This document shows, piece by piece, positions 1-10,458 of a DNA stretch of 64,000 nt. The notes under the pieces were generated by a model. The model saw nothing but the letters and a program-made list of their open reading frames with translations, was not told the DNA's origin and ran no database searches. Positions within the stretch are counted from its first letter, which is position 1; each line of letters starts with the position of its first letter. The stretch lies in contig NZ_JAATHD010000001.1 of NCBI RefSeq assembly GCF_011947265.1, positions 318,041 to 382,040 on the forward strand, in the 5' to 3' direction. The position numbers were made by a program, and so were the translations under genes. Source of the DNA: Paenibacillus sp. HB172176. Lineage in GTDB: Bacteria; Bacillota; Bacilli; Paenibacillales; Paenibacillaceae.

Positions 1-3000
1 CAGTGGCTCCGGTAGAGCCGTCCGCTCCAGCAGGTCCGGTCGGCCCTTGAGGTCCGGTGGCTCCGACGGGTCCAGTAGCGCCATCGGCGCCGGTTGGCCC
101 TTGAGGACCGTTATCACCAACCGGGCCAGTAGCCCCTACGGGTCCGGTAGCGCCGTCCGCTCCAGTAGATCCGGTCGCCCCTTGAGGTCCAGTGGGTCCA
201 ATATCACCAGTAGCCCCAGTGGGTCCGGTAGTGCCGTCCGCGCCGGACGGTCCCGTCGGCCCTTGAGGACCGGTCGGTCCAACATCGCCGGTGGGTCCAG
301 AGGGTCCGGTAGCGCCCTCCGCTCCAGTAGGTCCCGTCGGTCCTTGAGGTCCAGTGGGTCCAATATCGCCAGTGGCTCCGGCGGGTCCGGTCACTCCTTG
401 AGGACCGATTGGTCCAACTTCACCAGTAGCCCCAGTGGGTCCGGTAGAGCCGTCCACTCCAGTAGGTCCGGTCGGCCCTTGAGGTCCAGTGGCGCCAACA
501 TCTCCGGTGGCTCCGACGGGTCCAGTAACGCCGTCTGTACCAGTAGCTCCGGTGGATCCAGTAGCGCCTTCTGCACCGGTAGCGCCGTCCGCTCCAGTAG
601 GTCCGGTCATTCCTTGAGGTCCAGTAGCGCCATCGGCGCCGGACGGTCCGGGCGGTCCGGTCGGCCCTTGAGGTCCAGTGGGTCCAATATCGCCTGTGGC
701 CCCGATGGGTCCAGTAGCGCCATCGGTGCCGGTTGGCCCTTGAGGACCGGTATCACCAACCGGTCCAGTAGCCCCTACGAGTCCGGTAGCGCCGTCCGCG
801 CCGGACGGTCCCGTCGGCCCTTGAAGGCCGGTGGGTCCAACATCGCCGGTGGCTCCGACGGGTCCAGTAGTGCCGTCTGCTCCAGTAGGTCCCATCGGCC
901 CTTGAGGACCGGTAGGTCCAATATCGCCGGTGGCTCCGGTAGAGCCGTCCGCTCCAGTAGATCCGGTCACTCCTTGAGGTCCAGTGGGTCCAACATCGCC
1001 TGTGGCACCGATGGGTCCAGTATCGCCATCGGCGCCGGTTGGCCCTTGAGGACCGGTATTACCAACCGGGCCAGTAGCCCCAGTGGGTCCGGTAGCGCCA
1101 TCCGCTCCAGTAGATCCGGTCGCCCCTTGAGGTCCAGTGGGTCCAATATCGCCAGTGGCCCCGATGGGTCCGGTAGAGCCGTCCGTCCCCGTAGGTCCGG
1201 ACGGTCCCTGAGGACCGGTTGGTCCAACATTGCCGGTGGCTCCGGTAGAGCCGTCCGCTCCAGTAGGTCCGGTCATTCCTTGAGGTCCAGTAGCGCCATC
1301 GGCGCCGGACGGTCCCGTCGGCCCTTGAGGACCAGTAGGTCCAATATCGCCAGTAGCCCCGACGGGTCCGGTAGAGCCGTCCGCCCCAGTAGGTCCAACA
1401 TCGCCAGTAGCTCCGGTCACTCCTTGAGGTCCAGTAGGTCCAACATCACCAGTGGCTCCGGCGGGGCCGATAGCGCCGTCTGCTCCAGTAGGTCCCGTCG
1501 ATCCCTGAGGACCGGTGGGTCCAATATCGCCGGTGGCTCCGGCGGGTCCAGTAGAGCCATCGGCGCCGGACGGTCCCGTTGGCCCTTGGGGGCCGGTGGG
1601 TCCAACATCGCCAGTAGCCCCGGCAGGTCCAGCAGCGCCGTCCGCACCAGTAAGTCCGGTCGGCCCTGTCGGCCCTTGAAGGCCGGTGGGTCCAACATCG
1701 CCGGTGGCTCCGACGGGTCCAGTAGTGCCATCTGCTCCAGTAGGTCCGGTCGCCCCTTGAGGGCCGGTTGGTCCAATATCACCAGTAGCCCCAGTGGGTC
1801 CGGTAGAGCCGTCCGCACCAGTAAGTCCTGTCGGCCCTTGAGGACCAGTAGGTCCAATATCGCCGGTGGCTCCGGCGGGTCCGGTAGAGCCGTTCGCCCC
1901 GGACGGTCCGGTCGGCCCTTGAGGGCCGGTAGGTCCAACATCGCCGGTGGCTCCGACGGGTCCAGTAGCGCCGTCTGCTCCGGTGGGTCCGATATTGCCA
2001 GTAGTCCCGGTAGGTCCAGTAGTGCCATCTGCTCCAGTAGGTCCCGTCGACCCTTGAGGGCCGGTAGGTCCAACATCGCCGGTGGCTCCGGTAGAGCCGT
2101 CCGCTCCAGCAGGTCCGGTCGGCCCTTGAGGTCCGGTGGCTCCGACGGGTCCAGTAGCGCCATCGGCGCCGGTTGGCCCTTGAGGACCGTTATCACCAAC
2201 CGGGCCAGTAGCCCCTACGGGTCCGGTAGCGCCGTCCGCTCCAGTAGATCCGGTCGCCCCTTGAGGTCCAGTGGGTCCAATATCACCAGTAGCCCCAGTG
2301 GGTCCGGTAGTGCCGTCCGCGCCGGACGGTCCCGTCGGCCCTTGAGGACCGGTCGGTCCAACATCGCCGGTGGCTCCGACGGGTCCAGTAGCGCCGTCTG
2401 CTCCGGTGGGTCCGGTCGATCCCTGAGGACCGGTAGGTCCAAGATCGCCAGTAGCCCCAGTGGGTCCGTTAGTGCCGTCCGCCCCGGACGGTCCGGTCGG
2501 CCCTTGAGGTCCAGTAGCGCCATCGGCGCCGGATGGTCCGGTTTCTCCTTGAGGTCCAGTGGATCCAACATCACCAGTAGCCCCAGAGGGTCCGGTAGCG
2601 CCGTCCACTCCAGTAGGTCCGGTCGGCCCTTGAGGTCCAGTAGATCCAACATCACCAGTAGCCCCAGTGGGTCCAATATCGCCAGTAGCTCCGGCAGGTC
2701 CGGTAGAGCCGTCCACTCCAGTAGGTCCGGTCGGCCCTTGGGGGCCAGTGGGTCCAACATCGCCTGTGGCACCGATGGGTCCAGTAGCGCCATCGGAGCC
2801 GGTTGGGCCTTGAGGACCGGTATCACCAACCGGTCCAGTAGCCCCAGTGGGTCCGGTAGTGCCGTCCGCCCCGGACGGTCCGGTCGGTCCTTGAGGTCCA
2901 GTTGCTCCAATATCGCCAGTGGCCCCGATGGGTCCGGTAGAGCCGTCCGTCCCCGTAGGTCCGGTCGGTCCCTGAGGACCGGTTGGGCCAACATTGCCGG

Positions 3001-4585
3001 TGGCTCCGGTAGCGCCGTCCGCTCCAGTAGGTCCGGTCATTCCTTGAGGTCCAGTAGCGCCTTCTGCTCCGGTAGCGCCCTCCGCTCCAGTAGGTCCCGT
3101 CGGTCCTTGGGGTCCAGTAGGTCCAATATCGCCAGTGGCTCCAGAGGGTCCGGTAGCGCCGTCCACCCCGGACGGTCCCGTCGGCCCTTGAGGACCGGTT
3201 GGTCCAACTTCACCAGTAGCCCCAGAGGGTCCAGTAGCGCCGTCCGCTCCAGTAAGTCCGGTCGGCCCCTGAGGTCCAGTTGCGCCATCGGCTCCGGATG
3301 GTCCGGTTTCTCCTTGAGGTCCAGTGGATCCAACATCACCAGTAGCCCCAGTGGGTCCGGTAGCGCCGTCTACTCCAGTAGGTCCGGTCGGCCCTTGAGG
3401 GCCAATTGGTCCAACATCGCCAGTAGCTCCGAGCGGTCCAGTAGCGCCGTCTGCTCCGGTGGGTCCAGTCGATCCTTGAGGGCCGGTAGGTCCAATATCG
3501 CCAGTAGCCCCGACGGGTCCGGTAACGCCGTCCGCTCCAGTGGGTCCGGTCGATCCCTGAGGACCGGTTGGTCCAACATTGCCGGTGGCTCCGACGGGTC
3601 CAGTAGCGCCTTCTGCTCCGGTGGGTCCGGTTTCTCCTTGAGGACCGGTGGGTCCAACATCGCCGGTGGCTCCGGTAGCGCCGTCCGCACCGGACGGTCC
3701 GGTCGACCCTTGAGGACCGGTAGGTCCAACATTGCCAGTAGCCCCGACGGGTCCGGTAGCGCCTTCTGCTCCGGTGGGTCCGGTCGATCCCTGAGGACCG
3801 GTAGGTCCAAGATCGCCAGTAGTCCCGGCAGGTCCAGTAACGCCGTCTGCTCCAGTAGATCCGGTCACTCCTTGAGGTCCGATTGGTCCAACATCACCAT
3901 TAGCCCCAGTGGGCCCGGTGGCACCGTTCGCTCCGGTCGGTCCGGTCGGCCCTTGAGGACCGGTAGGTCCAACATCGCCAGTATCCCCGAGAGGTCCAGT
4001 AGCGCCATCGGCACCGGTTGGCCCTTGAGGGCCGGTGTCACCAACAGGTCCAGTAGCCCCGCCGGGTCCGGTAGCACCGTCCGCCCCGGTCGGTCCCGCC
4101 GGCCCTTGAGGACCGGTAGGTCCAATATCGCCAGTAGCCCCAGTGGGTCCAGTAGCGCCGTCTGCTCCGGTCGGTCCTTGTATAACATCTGAAATTTCAA
4201 GTCGAACAATTGCAGAGCCCTTTGTTACTTCAATATCTATGGTTTCAGATTCAAAAATTAATTGATCTCCAAGATCTATTGTAGCTGACCCAGTGGGGCC
4301 AATCACATTAAATAATGGATTAGTATCAATAGCTCCTGTTGGACCAATCGGCCCTGTTGCCCCCGTTGGACCGGTGTTTCCGTCATGTCCGGGCAGTCCA
4401 CGTTTCCCTTGATCCCCCTTTGGACCAGTTGAACCTGTAGGGCCAGTGGGGCCTGTCGGACCAATTATTTTGTTGTGATGTTTTCTGCAAGACTTTACAT
4501 GCTTTTTGCAAAGTTTTCGGCGTTTTGATTTTTGTATTGATTTTGATGTAAATAATAAATTTCTAAACCGGTTTGATTCGCTCAT
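1..4585 (-). CDS. Collagen-like spore-surface protein, 3' end outside window
   Basis: About 1,528 codons of a GXY-repeat protein are present; no stop is reached, so the C-terminus lies beyond position 1. The ATG at 4585 has an AGGAG site 11-12 bases upstream. Residues 1-45 are strongly basic (Lys/Arg/His-rich), followed by GPTG triplets with a charged segment (PKGDQGKRG). Residues ~83-137 form a non-collagen module ([16 protein letters not shown], then [12 protein letters not shown]) that also occurs in the next gene. After that only triplets such as [10 protein letters not shown] and [10 protein letters not shown] are seen. The reading frame stays open from 4585 to base 2. The family resembles BclA-type exosporium filament proteins; trimerisation as a collagen helix on the spore surface is inferred. 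Antisense frames are also stop-free because of the 9-bp-periodic GC-rich repeats, but they are not genes. Confidence 0.9.
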   Translation of the reverse strand, partial: MSESNRFRNLLFTSKSIQKSKRRKLCKKHVKSCRKHHNKIIGPTGPTGPTGSTGPKGDQGKRGLPGHDGNTGPTGATGPIGPTGAIDTNPLFNVIGPTGSATIDLGDQLIFESETIDIEVTKGSAIVRLEISDVIQGPTGADGATGPTGATGDIGPTGPQGPAGPTGADGATGPGGATGPVGDTGPQGPTGADGATGPLGDTGDVGPTGPQGPTGPTGANGATGPTGANGDVGPIGPQGVTGSTGADGVTGPAGTTGDLGPTGPQGSTGPTGAEGATGPVGATGNVGPTGPQGSTGPSGADGATGATGDVGPTGPQGETGPTGAEGATGPVGATGNVGPTGPQGSTGPTGADGVTGPVGATGDIGPTGPQGSTGPTGADGATGPLGATGDVGPIGPQGPTGPTGVDGATGPTGATGDVGSTGPQGETGPSGADGATGPQGPTGLTGADGATGPSGATGEVGPTGPQGPTGPSGVDGATGPSGATGDIGPTGPQGPTGPTGAEGATGAEGATGPQGMTGPTGADGATGATGNVGPTGPQGPTGPTGTDGSTGPIGATGDIGATGPQGPTGPSGADGTTGPTGATGPVGDTGPQGPTGSDGATGPIGATGDVGPTGPQGPTGPTGVDGSTGPAGATGDIGPTGATGDVGSTGPQGPTGPTGVDGATGPSGATGDVGSTGPQGETGPSGADGATGPQGPTGPSGADGTNGPTGATGDLGPTGPQGSTGPTGADGATGPVGATGDVGPTGPQGPTGPSGADGTTGPTGATGDIGPTGPQGATGSTGADGATGPVGATGPVGDNGPQGPTGADGATGPVGATGPQGPTGPAGADGSTGATGDVGPTGPQGSTGPTGADGTTGPTGTTGNIGPTGADGATGPVGATGDVGPTGPQGPTGPSGANGSTGPAGATGDIGPTGPQGPTGLTGADGSTGPTGATGDIGPTGPQGATGPTGADGTTGPVGATGDVGPTGLQGPTGPTGLTGADGAAGPAGATGDVGPTGPQGPTGPSGADGSTGPAGATGDIGPTGPQGSTGPTGADGAIGPAGATGDVGPTGPQGVTGATGDVGPTGADGSTGPVGATGDIGPTGPQGPTGPSGADGATGPQGMTGPTGADGSTGATGNVGPTGPQGPSGPTGTDGSTGPIGATGDIGPTGPQGATGSTGADGATGPTGATGPVGNTGPQGPTGADGDTGPIGATGDVGPTGPQGVTGSTGADGSTGATGDIGPTGPQGPMGPTGADGTTGPVGATGDVGPTGLQGPTGPSGADGATGLVGATGPVGDTGPQGPTGTDGATGPIGATGDIGPTGPQGPTGPPGPSGADGATGPQGMTGPTGADGATGAEGATGSTGATGTDGVTGPVGATGDVGATGPQGPTGPTGVDGSTGPTGATGEVGPIGPQGVTGPAGATGDIGPTGPQGPTGPTGAEGATGPSGPTGDVGPTGPQGPTGPSGADGTTGPTGATGDIGPTGPQGATGSTGADGATGPVGATGPVGDNGPQGPTGADGATGPVGATGPQGPTGPAGADGSTGAT
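3..294. repeat. 292-bp perfect direct repeat, copy 1
   Basis: By eye this stretch is identical to 2082-2373 (offset 2,079 bp), while surrounding collagen repeats differ at many third-base positions. It encodes the same GXY triplets in the same frame, so it is a segmental duplication inside the collagen gene. Confidence 0.85.
2082..2373. repeat. 292-bp perfect direct repeat, copy 2
   Basis: Second copy of the sequence at 3-294. The match breaks at 2374 (c versus g at 295). The 2,079-bp offset is a multiple of three, so gain or loss by recombination would keep the collagen frame. Confidence 0.85.
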
Positions 4586-4626
4586 ATAATATCGTACTCC
4601 TAAGCTGTGATGGTTCTAGTTAATTA

Positions 4627-4654
4627 ATTGTATGTAGGCAACAGCGGATGGGTT
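4627..4654 (-). promoter_or_regulatory. SigK/SigE-like promoter of collagen-like gene 1
   Basis: On the minus strand AACC (4654-4651), 16 bases, then CATACAATT. This fits mother-cell sigma-K (AC, then CATAnnnTA); the -10 also fits sigma-E (CATACAnT). It lies about 40 bases before the ATG at 4585, consistent with late sporulation expression. Confidence 0.6.
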
Positions 4655-4678
4655 ATTGGGCCAAGTAAAGTAAATAAT

Positions 4679-4991
4679 TCAAGAACGCACAAAACCTTCG
4701 GTTGCAGCCGCTTCGTGTTTAACTACTTTTTGGCGATCTGGAGAACGTCCTTTCAATCCTCAGGCAGGAGCCTCACTTACAACCTTCGCGCAATCCAGTT
4801 TTCCTGATTTGAAACGAGAATTCCCGAAGGAAGTAAACAGTATCGCATTACATAGGCGGTTCGGCATTAAGTTGACGCATAGTATCAATGCTTTAAAAAA
4901 CAGAATCATTCACCGCGCTTCAAAAATACGTCAAGTCAAACCGAAATGCGCGGCAAAACATAAGTTCGATGACATTGTAATCAAGCAGTAG
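4679..4991 (+). pseudogene. Decayed IS200/IS605-family TnpB (OrfB) N-terminal fragment
   Basis: Translation of 4679-4800 reads KTFGCSRFVFNYFLAIW and then a GRSLTYN segment, the typical N-terminal signature of TnpB RNA-guided nucleases of IS605/IS1341 elements. The frame ends at a TGA. From about 4800 it resumes in another frame as FPDLKREFPKEVNSIAL, and a third frame then gives a YQCFKKQNHSPRFK-like piece matching the family's FFKKQ..PRFK stretch. At least two frameshifts and several stops make it dead. No RuvC part, TnpA or clear element ends were seen. It fills most of the 592-bp gap between collagen genes 1 and 2 and is the only insertion-sequence trace in the window. The 60-codon open frame at 4809-4991 is part of this remnant, not a gene. 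Confidence 0.75.
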
Positions 4992-5124
4992 GAACTGTTG
5001 AAACCGCTGGAAGCGCTCGGAGTACAATTTTTTGAGGGGGAAATAATCATACGAATTTGCTCTTTGAGGAGCTGTAATCCAATAATCCCCACGTCTGAAA
5101 GGTTACTGGAGTGTTTATTTGCAC

Positions 5125-5166
5125 AATAAAAAAACTCCCTTTGAGAGTTTTCTCAGAGGGAGTTTT
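5125..5166 (-). terminator. Rho-independent terminator of collagen-like gene 2
   Basis: A 16-bp stem (5131-5146 pairing with 5151-5166, one G-U type mismatch) with a 4-base loop is followed on the minus strand by a run of seven T. It lies 12 bp past the stop codon at 5178. Confidence 0.85.
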
Positions 5167-5177
5167 ATAAAGAAAGT

Positions 5178-8100
5178 TTACTCTGAAATTTGATGCATGG
5201 ACCACGTAATTGGCGCATCTGGTCCGCCGAGGTCAAGAGAAATCGTTAAACCATCGGCTACATAGAAGAGGCCAACTGTTTCACCTGCTGTAAGTTCCAC
5301 ATCTCCTGAAAGAGTCACAGTACCATTACCAAGGACTGTTCTAAGTGTAAGAACTAGAGCAACGTTGACGTTCAATACTGGGAATAGTCCAGTTACAAGA
5401 TCTGTCGAATCAGTAATTCTCGTTACAGTGAAAGCTGGATTTATTCCTGCTCCTAAACTGACGGTAATAGCTGCTGTTGTTGTGTAACTAACAGTTGCTT
5501 CAATAGCATATCTACCAGTTGCCGGCACAGTAAAGGTTCCGCTAGTTGTGTCAAATCCAGCATTTCCATAATAAGGGGAAGCGGTGCTCCACCCTCCAAG
5601 TTGAGTTGAAGCAGAGACACTCGAAGCGCCTCGACTAGCGGAAAATCCTTCTGCACCAACGACTGGCCCAGTCTCACCAGTCGGTCCGGTTGGACCAGTA
5701 GCGCCGTCCGCGCCAGTCGGCCCTTGAGGTCCGGTCGCGCCGTCTGCGCCAGTCGGCCCTTGAGGTCCGGTGGCGCCGTCTGCGCCAGTCGGCCCTTGAG
5801 GTCCGGTCGCGCCGTCTGCGCCAGTCGGCCCTTGAGGTCCGGTGGCGCCGTCTGCGCCAGTCGGCCCTTGAGATCCGGTCGCGCCGTCTGCACCAGTCGG
5901 CCCTTGAGGTCCGGTGGCGCCGTCCGCGCCAGTCGGCCCTTGAGGTCCGGTCGCGCCGTCTGCACCAGTCGGCCCTTGAGGTCCGGTGGCGCCGTCCGCG
6001 CCAGTCGGCCCTTGAGGTCCGGTCGCGCCGTCCGCGCCCGTCGGTCCTTGAGGTCCAGTCGCACCATCAGCACCCGTGGCGCCAGTCGCACCAGTCGCGC
6101 CAGTCACGCCGTCCGCGCCCGTCGGTCCTTGAGGTCCGGTCGCGCCATCAGCACCCGTGGCGCCAGTAGCACCAGTCGCGCCAGTCGCGCCGTCCGCGCC
6201 AGTCGGTCCTTGAGGTCCGGTCGCACCATCAGCACCCGTGGCGCCAGTAGCACCAGTCGCGCCAGTCGCGCCGTCCGCGCCTGTGGCGCCCGTGGCACCA
6301 GTCGGTCCAGTCACGCCGTCCGCGCCCGTCGGTCCTTGAGGTCCGGTCGCGCCATCAGCACCCGTGGCGCCCGTGGCGCCCGTGGCACCAGTCGCGCCAG
6401 TCACGCCGTCCGCGCCCGTCGGTCCTTGAGGTCCGGTCGCGCCATCAGCACCCGTGGCGCCCGTGGCACCAGTAGCGCCAGTTACGCCGTCCGTGCCCGT
6501 TGGCCCTTGAGGTCCGGTCGCACCATCAGCACCCGTGGAGCCAGTCGCACCAGTCGCACCAGTCGCGCCGTCCGCGCCTGTGGAGCCAGTAGCACCAGTC
6601 GCGCCAGTAGTGCCGTCCGCGCCCGTCGGCCCTTGAGGTCCGGTCGCACCATCAGCACCCGTGGAGCCAGTAGCACCAGTAGCGCCGTCCGCGCCTGTGG
6701 CACCCGTGGCACCAGTAGCGCCAGTTACGCCGTCCGTGCCCGTTGGCCCTTGAGGTCCGGTCGCACCATCAGCACCCGTGGAGCCAGTAGCACCAGTCGC
6801 ACCAGTAGCGCCGTCCGCGCCTGTGGCACCCGTGGCACCAGTAGCGCCAGTCACGCCGTCCGTGCCCGTTGGCCCTTGAGGTCCGGTCGCACCATCAGCA
6901 CCCGTGGAGCCAGTAGCACCAGTAGCGCCGTCCGCGCCTGTGGCGCCCGTGGCACCAGTAGCACCAGTTACGCCGTCCGTGCCCGTTGGCCCTTGAGGTC
7001 CGGTCGCACCATCAGCACCCGTGGAGCCAGTAGCACCAGTAGCACCAGTAGCGCCGTCCGCGCCTGTGGCGCCCGTGGCACCAGTAGCACCAGTTACGCC
7101 GTCCGCGCCCGTCGGTCCTTGAGGTCCGGTCGCACCAGTAGCGCCGTCCGCGCCTGTGGCACCCGTGGCACCAGTCGCGCCAGTCACGCCGTCCGTGCCC
7201 GTCGGTCCAGTAGGTCCGGTCGCGCCATCAGCACCCGTGACACCAGTCGCGCCGTCCGCGCCTGTGGCGCCCGTGGCACCAGTCGCGCCAGTTACGCCGT
7301 CCGTGCCCGTCGGCCCTTGAGGTCCGGTCGCACCATCAGCACCCGTGGCGCCAGTAGCACCCGTGGCACCAGTAGCGCCGTCCGCGCCTGTGGCACCCGT
7401 GGCACCAGTCACGCCGTCAGCGCCCGTCGGTCCTTGAGGTCCGGTCGCGCCATCAGTACCCGTGGCGCCCGTGGCACCAGTAGCGCCAGTCACGCCGTCC
7501 GTGCCCGTCGGTCCAGTAGGTCCGGTCGCACCATCAGCTCCCGTGGCACCAGTAGCGCCGTCCGCGCCTGTGGCGCCCGTGGCACCAGTCACGCCGTTCG
7601 CGCCAGTAGCGCCAGTAGCACCGGTCGGTCCAGCAGGCAAGTCTGTTACTTCCATACTTACAATGGCTGAGCCTTGAGTTACAACGATATCAATCGTGTC
7701 GGATTCGAAAATCAAATCTTCACCTAGTCCAACGGTTGCTGAACCTATAGGACCAATGACATTGAATAATGTTCCTGGTTCAATTGATCCAGTGGCGCCT
7801 GTAGCCCCCGTAGCGCCGGTCGCGCCTGTAGCCCCTGTAGCCCCTGTAGCGCCAGTTGCTCCAGTGGCGCCGGTAGCGCCATGACGTCCTCGATGGCCGT
7901 CGTCCCCTTTTTTTCCGTGTTTACCGCGTGGTCCAGTCGCCCCCGTAGCGCCAGTCGCTCCTGTCGCGCCGGTAGCGCCAGTTGCACCCGTAGGTCCGAT
8001 TGGTCCTCTGCATCCGCGCGGTCCGCGAATGCAAGTGATTTTCTTGCAGTGTCTCTTTTTGATTGGCTTTTTCTTCTTATGATCGCTGCAACCTTTAGCG

Positions 8101-8180
8101 TGAGATATAGTAGTTTTTTTCTTTGATAGATTCTTTTTGACTACCCTGACGGGTATGGTCTTTTTGGATGGATTATCCAG
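5178..8180 (-). CDS. Collagen-like spore-surface protein with C-terminal jelly-roll-like domain
   Basis: About 1,000 residues. A Lys/Arg/His-rich head of ~50 residues with several Cys leads into GATG triplets, a charged segment ([10 protein letters not shown]), the LFNVIGP module also found in gene 1, then roughly 650 residues of GXY repeats. The final ~160 residues are non-collagen and beta-rich ([17 protein letters not shown]), resembling the BclA/C1q-like trimerisation heads of exosporium filaments. The longest open frame begins at a GTG at 8225, but that codon has no ribosome site and overlaps the expected transcript start of a SigE/K-like promoter. AAGGAGGTG followed 6 bases later by CTG at 8180 is the better start, although CTG initiation is rare. 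A terminator follows the gene. Role on the spore surface is inferred. Confidence 0.85.
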   Translation of the reverse strand: MDNPSKKTIPVRVVKKNLSKKKTTISHAKGCSDHKKKKPIKKRHCKKITCIRGPRGCRGPIGPTGATGATGATGATGATGATGPRGKHGKKGDDGHRGRHGATGATGATGATGATGATGATGATGATGATGSIEPGTLFNVIGPIGSATVGLGEDLIFESDTIDIVVTQGSAIVSMEVTDLPAGPTGATGATGANGVTGATGATGADGATGATGADGATGPTGPTGTDGVTGATGATGATGTDGATGPQGPTGADGVTGATGATGADGATGATGATGATGADGATGPQGPTGTDGVTGATGATGATGADGATGVTGADGATGPTGPTGTDGVTGATGATGATGADGATGATGPQGPTGADGVTGATGATGATGADGATGATGATGSTGADGATGPQGPTGTDGVTGATGATGATGADGATGATGSTGADGATGPQGPTGTDGVTGATGATGATGADGATGATGATGSTGADGATGPQGPTGTDGVTGATGATGATGADGATGATGSTGADGATGPQGPTGADGTTGATGATGSTGADGATGATGATGSTGADGATGPQGPTGTDGVTGATGATGATGADGATGPQGPTGADGVTGATGATGATGATGADGATGPQGPTGADGVTGPTGATGATGADGATGATGATGATGADGATGPQGPTGADGATGATGATGATGADGATGPQGPTGADGVTGATGATGATGADGATGPQGPTGADGATGPQGPTGADGATGPQGPTGADGATGPQGPTGADGATGPQGPTGADGATGSQGPTGADGATGPQGPTGADGATGPQGPTGADGATGPQGPTGADGATGPQGPTGADGATGPTGPTGETGPVVGAEGFSASRGASSVSASTQLGGWSTASPYYGNAGFDTTSGTFTVPATGRYAIEATVSYTTTAAITVSLGAGINPAFTVTRITDSTDLVTGLFPVLNVNVALVLTLRTVLGNGTVTLSGDVELTAGETVGLFYVADGLTISLDLGGPDAPITWSMHQISE

Positions 8181-8228
8181 TTTGAACACCTCCTTGTAAG
8201 CTTCTTTATAGTACGAATTCGTCACAGG

Positions 8229-8237
8229 ATTCGTATG
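8229..8237 (-). promoter_or_regulatory. SigE/SigG/SigK-like -10 element of collagen-like gene 2
   Basis: CATACGAAT on the minus strand resembles sporulation sigma -10 elements (CATACAnT, CATACTA), with a less clear -35. Transcription would start near 8221-8223, downstream of or on the GTG at 8225. Confidence 0.45.
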
Positions 8238-8353
8238 TGCGAATAGGAATAGGCTCTACTACTTTTTCATATTTATCTAAAAATTGTGCGAATGTTGGGG
8301 GCGGTCGTTGATAGAAAGGAGGAGAGAATTTAAAAGTTATGTTTTCAAATACA

Positions 8354-8397
8354 GAAAAAACCTGCATACTCGCTAGTCAAAGCAAGTTTGCAGGTTG
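8354..8397 (-). terminator. Rho-independent terminator of collagen-like gene 3
   Basis: AACCTGCA (8359-8366) pairs with TGCAGGTT (8389-8396), with further inner pairing, and is followed on the minus strand by TTTTTTCT. It lies just past the stop at 8431. Confidence 0.8.
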
Positions 8398-8430
8398 ACA
8401 GATCTTCAATATTTTTATGAGGCGTATCGA

Positions 8431-10215
8431 TTAAATAATGGTAATGCCGGCACTGCCGTATCCAGCTACAGCATTAGCCAAGCTTATTCCGCTAGCGGCA
8501 GCAGAGAAAACCAGAAGCAATCTTGTTTCGGAAGCGACAGGTATAGATAATCCTGATAACGTTCCGTTGCTGATCGATCCAATGCTGAGTATTCCCGTTA
8601 GCGAAGGGGCGAGAGTTACTGAAGCTCCAGGTATTGGAGAGAAAATATTATCAGGCGTGCTTGAGCCATACAACTGAGCTGTAATTGTGACGGTGGTTCC
8701 TACAAGATTGAGAGCTGCCGTCGTGCTGAAATAAGCGGCTATAGATGAGATTATACCGTCACGCGGGACGCTGAAAGCGAAGTTCAGCAAAGTCCCCGCT
8801 GCGCCTGTTAAGTCGATGGGAGAGCCGAGAATGCTTGCAACGAGTCCGCTGTTGCCAAATCCAACTAAGCCAACCGTACTTGCTACACCGCTTGTTACAG
8901 TTGTTAAAGCGAGCGGGATTCCAGATGAGTAAGGGATAATCGCTCCATCGCTGCTGGCGCCAGTGGGTCCGATTGGGCCTGTTGCGCCATCAGCGCCCGT
9001 AGCTCCGGTCGCTCCAGTAGGCCCAGTAGCGCCGGCAACTCCAGTGGCGCCATCAGCGCCAGTAGGTCCAGTAGCGCCGGTAGCACCCGTAGCGCCGGTA
9101 GACCCGGAAGCGCCGGCAACTCCAGTAGCGCCATCAGCGCCAGTAGGTCCAGTAGCGCCGGCAACTCCAGTAGCGCCATCAGCGCCAGTAGGTCCAGTAG
9201 CGCCGGTAGCACCCGTAGTGCCAGTAGGTCCAGTAGCGCCGGCAACTCCAGTGGCGCCATCAGCGCCAGTAGGTCCAGTAGCGCCGGTAGCACCCGTAGC
9301 GCCTGCAGTCCCTGCGGCTCCAGTTGCGCCAGTCGTGCCAGCGCCTGTTGCCCCGGTAGCACCTGTTGGACCTGTCGCGCCTACAGGTCCTTGCGCCCCC
9401 ATTGGTCCTGCTGGTCCTTCTGGTCCCTGCAAGCCGGCGGGTCCTTGTGACCCGACTTCACCTTGCGGCCCTTGGGCTCCAACAGGTCCTTGCGGTCCCG
9501 CCGCGCCTGTAGCGCCTGTGGGACCGATTAACCCTTGAGGTCCTTGCCCCCCTTGAGGTCCTTGCGGTCCGGCAACTCCTTGCGGCCCAACTGGCCCCTG
9601 CGGTCCAACGGCGCCTTGCGGTCCTTCGGGTCCGGCCGGTCCCGAAGGACCGACGTTGCCTTGAATGCCTTGAGGTCCTTGCGGTCCGACTGCGCCTTGA
9701 GCTCCCTGCGGCCCCTGCGGCCCGACTGGACCTTGGGCGCCAGTAGCGCCGGTAGCTCCTATCGGACCTGGCGGTCCGCCGGAAGGTCCTGTCGCGCCTG
9801 TCGCGCCGGTAGCACCCGCTGGTCCGGCAGCGCCTGCTGGTCCTGCTGGTCCTGCCGATCCTGTCGGTCCAGTAGCGCCGGTATGCCCGCGTTTTCCCCG
9901 GTCCCCGTCGTCTCCTTTCTTGCCGCGCGGTCCTGTTTCGCCTGTCGCGCCGGTAGCTCCAGTCGGTCCCGCCGGACCTTGTTCACCGGTAGCGCCTGTA
10001 GGTCCGGGCTCGCAGCAATGCCTTCTTCCGCCGCCGGCAACCTCGACGAAATCCGGATTTATTCGCTTGCCTCTCACAATAATTCTTTTTCTTCTAGTCT
10101 GCGGCGAGAGTTTACCTGATCGTTTGCGCTTTCCCAAAGTTTTGCGAGCGCTAATCAGAATCTTACCTTTTATCGCTTTGAGATGTTTCTTATTGGGATG
10201 ATATGAGTAATTCAG
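8431..10215 (-). CDS. BclB-related collagen-like exosporium protein
   Basis: About 594 residues. An Arg/Lys-rich head of ~65 residues ending in a Cys pair (RRHCCEPG) is followed by GPTG/GATG triplets, a charged segment ([15 protein letters not shown]), GPQG-rich collagen and [16 protein letters not shown] repeats. The last ~170 residues start at [15 protein letters not shown] and match the BclB C-terminal domain pattern (IIPY-SG, then VGFGNSG). In Bacillus BclB-type proteins sit in the exosporium. The GTG at 10239 has no ribosome site and coincides with the transcript start expected from the CATACAATA -10 element. GAGGAGGTG followed 6 bases later by CTG at 10215 is the more plausible start, exactly as in the neighbouring gene. 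The LFNVIGP module of genes 1 and 2 is absent. Confidence 0.87.
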   Translation of the reverse strand: MNYSYHPNKKHLKAIKGKILISARKTLGKRKRSGKLSPQTRRKRIIVRGKRINPDFVEVAGGGRRHCCEPGPTGATGEQGPAGPTGATGATGETGPRGKKGDDGDRGKRGHTGATGPTGSAGPAGPAGAAGPAGATGATGATGPSGGPPGPIGATGATGAQGPVGPQGPQGAQGAVGPQGPQGIQGNVGPSGPAGPEGPQGAVGPQGPVGPQGVAGPQGPQGGQGPQGLIGPTGATGAAGPQGPVGAQGPQGEVGSQGPAGLQGPEGPAGPMGAQGPVGATGPTGATGATGAGTTGATGAAGTAGATGATGATGPTGADGATGVAGATGPTGTTGATGATGPTGADGATGVAGATGPTGADGATGVAGASGSTGATGATGATGPTGADGATGVAGATGPTGATGATGADGATGPIGPTGASSDGAIIPYSSGIPLALTTVTSGVASTVGLVGFGNSGLVASILGSPIDLTGAAGTLLNFAFSVPRDGIISSIAAYFSTTAALNLVGTTVTITAQLYGSSTPDNIFSPIPGASVTLAPSLTGILSIGSISNGTLSGLSIPVASETRLLLVFSAAASGISLANAVAGYGSAGITII

Positions 10216-10241
10216 CGTGAGCACCTCCTCTAATGTCACAC

Positions 10242-10250
10242 TATTGTATG
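10242..10250 (-). promoter_or_regulatory. SigE/SigK-like -10 element of collagen-like gene 3
   Basis: CATACAATA on the minus strand matches both sigma-E (CATACAnT) and sigma-K (CATAnnnTA) -10 elements, with an AC about 15 bases upstream. The predicted transcript start (10236-10238) falls on the GTG once taken as the start codon. Confidence 0.6.
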
Positions 10251-10458
10251 GGCGAATGCTTGAATGTGATTGGGTTCAAGGACAAATGCGGGTAGGCGAA
10301 TGACTATTTTTTAGAAAATGTGCGTTTGCCTAATAATGTTTCGCGATACATATGGACAGAGGGGGGGGAATCAAGTAACATGTCTGTATTCGATAGCAAG
10401 CTATGTTTTCGCATGACTGAAATAGAAGAGATGAACCGCTTTTTAAGGAGAGATCAGC

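Noticed and set aside
47..4192. 1,381-codon plus-strand open frame
   Set aside because: Antisense to the collagen-like gene. Its Ser/Arg/Gly-rich translation follows from the GXY repeat DNA and it has no ribosome site.
4809..4991. Small 60-residue protein
   Set aside because: Its sequence is a frame-shifted part of the TnpB remnant and the TTG start has no ribosome site.
5724..7670. 648-codon plus-strand open frame and several minus-strand frames in the same area
   Set aside because: Out-of-frame or antisense shadows of the collagen repeats in gene 2.
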